NCBI RefSeq assembly: GCF_037179485.1
Contig: NW_027040757.1
Coordinates: 3,031,001-3,095,000, forward strand
Reading direction: 5' to 3'
Origin: Ochlerotatus camptorhynchus
Taxonomy: Eukaryota; Arthropoda; Insecta; Diptera; Culicidae
DNA length: 64,000 nucleotides
This document shows positions 57,145 through 64,000 of the stretch, piece after piece (positions within the stretch are counted from its first letter, which is position 1; every line of letters starts with the position of its first letter). The notes beneath the pieces were generated by a model that had not been told where the DNA came from, did no database searches, and saw nothing but the letters and a program-made list of their open reading frames with translations. The position numbers were made by a program, and so were the translations under genes.

Positions 57145-58330
57145 CACAGGGCTCCAAACGGTTCCGAATTGGGTCCTGATTAGCATTCCAAAATTCGAAC
57201 TCGTTTCGTTAGATATTGAAAATGCACAAACCATTATTACTATGGGAAATCCAAACTGTTTTGTTCATGGCCTTCTACCCTTTTCTAAAATGCTCTGAGA
57301 GAAGTTCGATAGCTTTTCTTGAAGCAAAACTTCTCAGCTTAAGCATAGCATAGCATAGCATAGCATAGCATATGCGATTGTACAAATCGTGGGTGGCTAT
57401 ATAATGGTCAACTAATACGTTTTGCAGAAAATATCGAGTGTTGACGCAGAAAATATCACTTGGGATTAGTGATTTTCCCCACACGAAAATAAAATCTACA
57501 ATACAAGCATCGCATTATACACCTGGCCACATCCTTACAATCGCAGGGGAAGGGAGGGAAAGTTAATCCAACATCTACTTAAGAAGGTGCAGGGAACCCA
57601 TACTACCTTCATAGGTGTCACAGGAAGGAAAGAGTTGTGTTAGTGGGAGGGTGAATGATTTGGCAACTCTATTCGTCAATATAGAGCATTTGATAAATCA
57701 GTGACAAAAACTAAAATATAAATAGATAAAATGGAAAGATCTCACCCGATTGGCCTAGAGACTTTGCAGCGTCATGTTTTCAGAAATGCTTTATTTAATT
57801 TTTTCTTTTAACCACCGCAATCACTGATAACGCTCTTCTAGCTCGTACGTACAAAAGAACGCACTCCACGCATAATCAAGGTCATGTATTTTCGGACTGT
57901 CTTCTTTAACACCACACAAAGAAGTTGCTCATCGCAGCAACAGAAAAATATATCAGCGTGATAGAGGTTGTACGGGGCAACAAAGAAAAACGCAAGATCA
58001 CACCAAGAACCATTGCATAAGCAACAAGAGATCAAAAAAAAAAAAAAAATCACGCACGGTATTCAAAACTTTTAAATGCGATCACCAGTTCACCTCCAGT
58101 CACTCGAGAACAAAACGCATGCGAAAAGGTTTTCAGCAGCAAAAAAAAGCACAGAAGAAACAAAACACATCCGTTTCGGTCGCTGGTTCAATCAGCCTGA
58201 AGCAAAACTTCTCAGCTTAAGCTGCTGAAAATCCTTTTTTTTTTTAGCATACACAACCAATGAAATAGTTATTAATTATTAAATAAATTGGTAATCTTAT
58301 GACACAAACCAGCTGTTGTTTTGTGGGAAA
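57145..58330 (+). repeat. CACAGG-ended repeat, related to 46467-47966, interrupted
   Basis: 57145-57344 aligns with 46467-46640 (CAAACGGTTCCGAATTGGGT, CACAAACC, then GCAAAACTTCTCAGCTTAAG). After the block 57345-58197, the alignment resumes with the same phrase and GTTATTAATTATTAAA (58269, compare 46678). The right end is not found. Confidence 0.6.
57345..58197 (-). mobile_element. Insertion with 25-bp direct repeats and ATAGC-repeat end
   Basis: The 25-bp sequence TGAAGCAAAACTTCTCAGCT plus AAGC and neighbours is present at 57320-57344 and 58198-58222 without mismatch. The 853-bp block between starts with (ATAGC)n at 57345-57370, as expected for a minus-strand retroelement with a short-repeat 3' tail. 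No RT or endonuclease motif was seen, and frames are short (57838-58053 minus). It could be a SINE-like or strongly truncated LINE copy. Confidence 0.6.
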
Positions 58331-58374
58331 CACTGTATTACTCAATGTGACTGTTGAGCGAAGCGTAACATCAC

Positions 58375-58986
58375 TACGCACGCCTCAAGATCGCACAGGG
58401 ACATAGAGTCACCCCGTACCGATTCGCAGTGAGAGTCGGAGAAATCTTGGAGGATACAAACATTCAAGAATGGCGACACGTTCCGTCTAGATTCAACGTT
58501 GCTGATGACGGCACGAAGTGGAAGGGAGTTCCTGATTTGCGTCCATCCAATCGGTGGTTTGCAGGTCCAGACTTCCTATACCTGAAGACCAGTGGCCGCA
58601 GCAGAAGGTAAATTTCATCGAAGTTGCTGAAGAACTGCGGGCAGTTCACGTCCATAGGGAAAGCGTTATCACAAGCTTCATCATCGATTGCAGTCGATTC
58701 TCGAAATGGGAACGTCTGTTACGTACTACGGCGCACGTCTACCGTTTTTTGGGAAGATGTCGTGGATTCGCAGGTAAAGTGGGAGTATCGGATGCGAATT
58801 TGGACCAGGATGACTTCAGGAAAGCAGAGCAAGCGTATGGCGAATGGCGCAAGCTGAAGTATACGCAGATGAGATTACTATTTTGAGGAGAAATCCGGAC
58901 AGGAGTAGTGATGCTTGGGCAAGCGTTGAGAAAACTAGTCCGATAAGAAAGCTTTCTCCGTTTATCGACGATCACCATATGCTTAG
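58375..58986 (+). pseudogene. BEL/Pao pol fragment (second element)
   Basis: RVGEILEDTNIQEWRHVPSR, NVADDGTKWKGVPDLRPSNR and WFAGPDFL are the BEL/Pao stretch after RNase H. Next comes FSKWERLLRTTAHVYRFLGR and, after a frameshift near 58860, EITILRRNPDRSSDAW and SPIRKLSPFIDDHHMLR, the start of the integrase zinc region. Flanked on the right by an I-superfamily element that probably inserted here. Distinct from the copy at 29927-38761. Confidence 0.82.
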
Positions 58987-60074
58987 ACTCGTTCAAATTA
59001 TTACTTCACAATTCTGATTGTGATATATTTGCTCTCTGTGGAACATGGCTTTCTTCCGATAAAGAACTCAACTTCCACGATTTTAACAATATACGCCTGG
59101 ATAGAAACGATTCTTATGGAGGAGTACTTTTAGGGATCAAAAAGTGCTACCCTTTCTACAAAATGTCCCTTCCTGCTCTATCAGGCGTCGAAATCGTCGC
59201 TTGCCAAATAAATGTGAAGAACAAAGATCTTTGCATAGCTTCAGTATACGTTCCACCAAGAACCTCCATTAGCCGTAGTCAACTCTGGAATCTAGTTTCG
59301 ATTCTTCCATCCCAGTATTAATTCTGGGTGGTATGAACTCCCATTGTACTGGGTGAGGCGATCTATATGATGAATATCCGCTCTAATATTTTTTCGATTT
59401 ATGCGACGATTTCAATTTGACTATTTTGAACACTGGTGAAGCGACACGTATAGCAAAACCTCCGGCTCGAGAAAGCCGACTCGACCTATCTTTGTGTTCA
59501 AGATCGCTATCATTGGATTGTCAGTGGAAGGTTATCAATGATCCCCATGGTAGCGATCATTTGCCAATCATCATTTCAATAAAGTGTGGCCCTCACTCTG
59601 CAGAACCATCTCGGGTTCCATTTGATCTTACAAGGAACATCGACTGGCAGAAATATGCAACGGCGGTGACAATCGGTGTCGAATCAATAGATGCGCTTCC
59701 ACCATTGGAAGAATGTCGATTCCTCGCCAATTTAATACACAAAAGCTCACTGGAGGAACAAAAAAGAAAAGTTCCAAGTGCGCCCTTCAAAAGGTGACCA
59801 GCCACACCTGGATGGGACGAAGAATGCACAAATTTATATGTAGAAAAATCTGATTCTTTCAAAACTATTCGTAGACACAAAACCTCCACATACTTCGAGG
59901 AATATTCAAAGCTTGAGACAAAGCTGAAACAATTAATCAAAGCTAAAAACCGCGGTTATTGGCGCAATTTCGTCGAGGGACTCTCACGAGAAACCTCAAT
60001 GAACACCTTGTGGAGGGTGGCTCGCAACATGCGCAACCGCTCTTCTTCTAATGAGAGTGAAGAATACTCAAACC

Positions 60075-61853
60075 CAGTGTTGGCTAATATCAAGATCAGA
60101 AAATCAAAATCAGCAACCTTTCAAGATCAAAATCACCTAAAATCACAGGCACCAATATCACAAGCCATCATCACCACGAAAATCACACGTGATTTTCGAC
60201 CAATATCAACCGTGATTTTCGATTCTCAAAATCAACCAGCATCAATATCAACCAAGATCAAAATCATCGAAAATCATAGGATTAGAAGATATGTGAAATT
60301 CTAGAGTTTGGGGCATTCTGAAATTCAAGTCAACATTCCGGATGAAATTAAAATGGTGGATTTCAATCCAAGATGGCTCCCACAAATCCAAGATGGCAGA
60401 CCAAAATCCAATATGGCGGCCCCTGGACAGGGAATATGCATCTAAACCCATGCAATATGGGTATCTACGGAATGGGCTCGATGAGGGGAAGTGGAAAATT
60501 GAAATCCGCTGCCATTTTGGAATCCAATATGGCGGACCAAAATCCAATATGGCGGTCCCGCACAAAGAATATGCATCTTCACCAATGATATAGGGATTCT
60601 GCGGGGCTCGCTAAGTGGAAGTGGAAAATTGGCATCCGCCGCCATTTTGAAATCCAAGATGGTGGACCAAAATACAATATGGCGGCCCCTGGACTGGGAA
60701 TATGCATCTAAACCCATGCAATATGGGTATCTGTGGAATGGGCTCGATGATGGGAAGTGGAAAATTGACATCCACTGCCATTTTGAAATCCAATATGGCA
60801 ACCCCCGGACAGGGAATATTCATCTAAACCCATGCAAAATGGATATCTCCGGAATGGGATCGATAAGGGGAAGTGGAAAATTGACATCCGCCGCCATTTT
60901 AGAATCCAACATGGTGGACCAAAATCCAATATGGCGGCCCCTGGACAAGGAATATGCATCTAAACCCATGCAATATGGGTATCTACGGAATGGGATCGAT
61001 TAGGGGAAGTAGAAAATTGGCATCCGCCGCCATTTTGAAATCCAAGATGGTGGACCAAAATCCAATATGGCAGCCCCCGGACAAGGAATATGCATCTAAA
61101 CCTATGCAATATGGGTATCTACGGAATGGGCTCGCTAAGTGGAAGTGGAAAATTGACATCCGCTGCCATTTTGGAATCCAATATGGCGGACCAAAATCCA
61201 ATATGGCGGCCTCGGACAAGGAATATACATCTAAACCCATTCAATATGGGTATCTACGGAATGAGCTCGATGAGTGGAAGTGAAAAATTGACATCCGCCG
61301 CCATTTTGGAATCCAATATGGCGAACCAAAATTCAATATGGCAGCCCCGGACAGGGAATATGCATCTTCACCAATGATATAGGGAATATATATTGCATGG
61401 GTTTAAATGCACATTACTAGTCCGGGGCCACCATATTGGATTTTGGTCCGCCATATTGGATTCCAAAATGGCGACGGATGTCATTTTAACGCTTCCTCTC
61501 ATCGAGCCCATTCCGTTGATACCCATATTGCATGGGTTTAGATGAATATTCCCTGTCCGGGGCCGCCATATTGAATTTTGGTTCGCCATATTGGATTCCA
61601 AAATGGCGGTGGATGTCGGATTTTTACTTTGACTGTAATACCAATCTATTGATTTTCCGTTTGGTTTTTTTTACCGCAAAATCAGCTAAGGTTAAAATCA
61701 GCCTTGATTTTCTGTTGTGTGATTTTGCTACTCTCAAGATCAGCTAAGATAAAATCCGCCGTGATTGTGTGTTTGTGATTTTGCTGATCTCAAGATCAGC
61801 AGTGATTTTCGACCGTTCCTGATTTTGGTTTTTCTTGATTTTTTCCATCACTG
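60075..61853. mobile_element. Non-autonomous hAT-like element carrying a satellite
   Basis: Both ends begin CAGTG(T/A)TGG, and an 8-bp duplication with one mismatch flanks it (CTCAAACC at 60067-60074, CTCCAACC at 61854-61861). Excision of element plus one repeat restores the host codons (EYSNQWIFDF). Subterminal zones on both sides are rich in GATTTT/AAAATC motifs (60090-60290 and 61680-61840). The centre is a 136-bp satellite. There is no transposase frame. Confidence 0.85.
60432..61625. repeat. 136-bp satellite array inside the hAT-like element, with an inverted end
   Basis: Units start with AATATGCATCTAAACCCATG at about 60432, 60567, 60699, 60817, 60951, 61087, 61223 and 61357. Spacings are 135, 132, 118, 134, 136, 136 and 134. 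Each unit carries GGAAGTGGAAAATTG, CCGCCATTTTGGAATCCA and ATGGCGG blocks. Two units (60567 and 61357) carry a variant CATCTTCACCAATGATATAG. From about 61385 to 61625 roughly two units are in the opposite orientation. Confidence 0.93.
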
Positions 61854-64000
61854 CTCCAACCAATGGATATTCGATTTCGCTAAAAAGGTCTGTCCGGACT
61901 CAGTTCCAGCACAACACATTCTTCGAGAAGCGTCTCCGAGCGGCAGCTCACTGGATAGACCATTCACAATGCTGCTTTATGGTTCTTCTTTCATCGAACA
62001 ATTCCTCACCGGGAAGCGATATAATTAAATTCAATCTTTTGAAAAATCTCCCAGATATTGCTAAAAACACTTGCTAAACTTATTCAATTCCTTACTAGAA
62101 AACAACATTATACCGCCTGAATGGAAACAGGTCAAAGTAATAACCATTCGAGAACCTGGCAAACCAGCGTCTGACCATAACTCATACCGTCCGATTGCGA
62201 TGTTTCGTGCATTAGGAAATTGTTGGAGAAAATGATCCTTCGGAGACTCGATCAGTGGGTCGAAACAAATAACAAATACACCGTTTGGGTTCCGCAAGAG
62301 CAAAGGAACAAACGATTGTCTAGCGCTGCTTTCCACAGATATTCAACTGGCCTTTGCACACAAGGAGCAATTGGCTTCAGTATTAAGGGGGCTTTTGATT
62401 CAGTTTCCATTGAAATTCTGTCAGACAATCTGCACAGATGTGGACTTTCTGGAATTTTAAATAATTTCTTGTACAATTTGTTGTCAGAAAAGCGAATGAA
62501 CTTTTCCCTTGGACAACTGACAACTTCCAGAATTAGCTACATGGGCCTGCCCCAAGGTTCATGTCTCAGCCCTCTTCTTTATAACTTTTATGTCAAAGAT
62601 ATCGACAACTGTTTTGCAGAACAATGTACGCTCAGACAACTTGCAGATGACGGTGTGGTTTCCGTAAGAGGTCCACATGCCGTGGACTTGCAAGGACCAT
62701 TGCAAAATTCCTTAGATAACTTGTCTTCTTGGGCTAGGAATCTAGGGATCGAATTCTCGCCGCAGAAAACTGAACTGGTAGTATTTACTCGAAAGCGGTA
62801 CCCAGCCCAAATGCAGCTTAATCTTTTGGGCAGAAACATTACTCAATCATTGTCTTTCAAGTACCTTGGGATCTGGTTTGATTCAAAGTGCACTTGGAAT
62901 ACCCATATTACGTATTTGAAGGAAAAATGCCAACAGAGGATCAACTTTCTCCGTTCAATTTGCGGCACATGGTGGGGCACTCATCCGGGAGACCTCATAA
63001 CGCTTTATAAAACAACAATTCTCTCTGTTCTAGAGTACGGCTCTTTCTGCTTTCTCTCGGCAAGAAAATGTTACCTAATAAAATTGGAACGAATTCAATA
63101 TCGTTGTCTGCGTATCGCTCTCGGCTGTAACATGAGCCTCGAGGTTCTGGCAGGAGTAACACCGTTTCTAGAAGCTCTCTCTCAGAATACTAATCAAATG
63201 CGGAGTGACGAACACACTTATAATTGCAAATTTTGAAGAAATTCTTGTACTGAACACACAATCTCGATTTATGAGAATCTACCACCACTACATATCGTCG
63301 GATATGTGTCTCCTTGTTATACTCCAGACCGTGCTCACTTCACCAATCGCAGTTCCTCAATTGAATATGATCTGTCCATGAAACAAGCAACTCATGGGAT
63401 TCCCGATCAACTTCGACCTATTATTATCCCGCGTATTTTTACTGAAAAGTACCAACACGTCAATTGCGTGAAAGGATATTTTACAGACAGTTCTCGTCTC
63501 AGTGGATCCACTGGCTAATGAAAACTCTTGCGCCTTCCGCAAACTCCAGGAACCTTGTTCCGTTTTTGTTGCTGAGCTGGCAGCAATCAACTTCACATTT
63601 TCATCTTTTCGGATAGTCTCAGTTCGATCGAGGCTATTCGGTCGATGAAACAAGGTAGGCACTCATCTTATTTCCTTTCAAAGGTTAGGGAGCAGATGAG
63701 TGTGCTGGTCGAAAGATCATATATGATTACCTTTGTATGGGTCCCCTCACATTGCTCAATCCCAGGCAATGAGAAGGCGGACTCTCTCGCAAAGGTGGGC
63801 GTGCAGGAAGGCGAATTTTAAGACATGCAAATTTCACACGATGAATTTTACCATTTAGTGCGTCAGAGTACCCTTTCGAGTAGGCAAACCGATTGGGACA
63901 ATGGAGATCTTGGATGGTGGTTACATTCAATTATTCCTAATGTTTCTTCGAGAGCGTGGTTTGCAGGCTTGGACTTAAGTCGTGATGAGTAGACTTATGT

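Larger units (their letters stand above)
58988..64000 (+). mobile_element. I-superfamily non-LTR retrotransposon, interrupted, runs off the window
   Basis: Endonuclease: CDIFALCGTWLSSDKEL, DSYGGVLLGIKK, ARESRLDLSLCS and GSDHLPIIISIK (to ~59600). A linker (EYSKLETKLKQLIKAKNRGYW, TSMNTLWRVARNMRNRSS) is cut at 60074 by a hAT-like element and resumes at 61854 with WIFDFAKKVCPDSVP. RT at ~61990-63230: motif A region IKGAFDSVSIEILSDNLHRC, motif B MGLPQGSCLSPLLYNFYV, catalytic box LADDGVVS (Leu before ADD, unusual). RNase H starts with YFTDSSRL (~63478) and includes VWVPSHCSIPGNEKADSLAK (~63740). Stops and frameshifts occur near 59400, 59797, 62090, 63235 and 63518. Confidence 0.85.

Noticed and set aside
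60432..61625. CRISPR array or coding repeat protein
   Set aside because: Units are contiguous 136-bp satellite units; the apparent proteins are read-through of repeats on both strands.

Overview
The window looks like intergenic or heterochromatin-like DNA from a culicine mosquito, most probably Aedes. This is inferred from the repeat content: an ITmD37E-type mariner (a mosquito-enriched lineage), Jockey, R1, I and RTE-type non-LTR retrotransposons, a BEL/Pao LTR element, many palindromic MITEs and a tRNA-derived SINE, in AT-rich DNA with very low gene density. The species cannot be fixed without a database search.

Host genes are almost absent. The only intact-looking one is a two-exon gene at 42988-43508 encoding a ~155-residue secreted, cysteine-rich, peritrophin-like protein. 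A second host-derived locus at about 13330-14570 is a dead copy of PAS-domain kinase (PASK). It has lost the alpha-C segment, its HRD motif reads HQN, and it carries stops and frameshifts.

Layout. 0-4 kb: no recognised gene. 4-8 kb: a foldback MITE, two RTE-like fragments, and a MITE whose left terminal inverted repeat (TIR) is split by a 327-bp insert. 8.1-12.6 kb: a decayed full-length Jockey-clade element (minus strand, 10-bp target-site duplication, TSD) carrying a SINE (11-bp TSD) and a 592-bp unknown insert. 13-18 kb: PASK pseudogene and a MITE. 18.3-25 kb: a Jockey/CR1-like fragment abutting an R1-like element. The R1-like element is split by a 2.8-kb hAT-like element with a perfect 8-bp TSD, itself holding two further MITEs. 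25-30 kb: repeat copy and MITEs. 29.9-38.8 kb: a dead BEL/Pao element split in its reverse transcriptase by a 1771-bp foldback element (5-bp TSD, ends CACAGTG). 39-41.2 kb: RTE 3' end, a MITE and an ITmD37E transposase pseudogene. 43-45.7 kb: the peritrophin-like gene, a palindromic-ended repeat carrying a histone H3-tail-like segment, and an I-type RNase H fragment. 46.5-51 kb: a 1.5-kb element with CACAGT-type ends, then a degenerate minisatellite containing an RTE insertion. 51.5-55.2 kb: an I-clade element and a second H3-tail repeat. 57-64 kb: a retroinsertion-like block with a 25-bp direct repeat, a BEL fragment, and an I-superfamily element split by a hAT-like element that carries a 136-bp satellite.

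Functionally the window records nested transposition rather than a pathway. For several insertions the empty site can be read from the flanking sequence, which gives a relative order of events: retroelements first, then hAT-like and foldback elements inside them.
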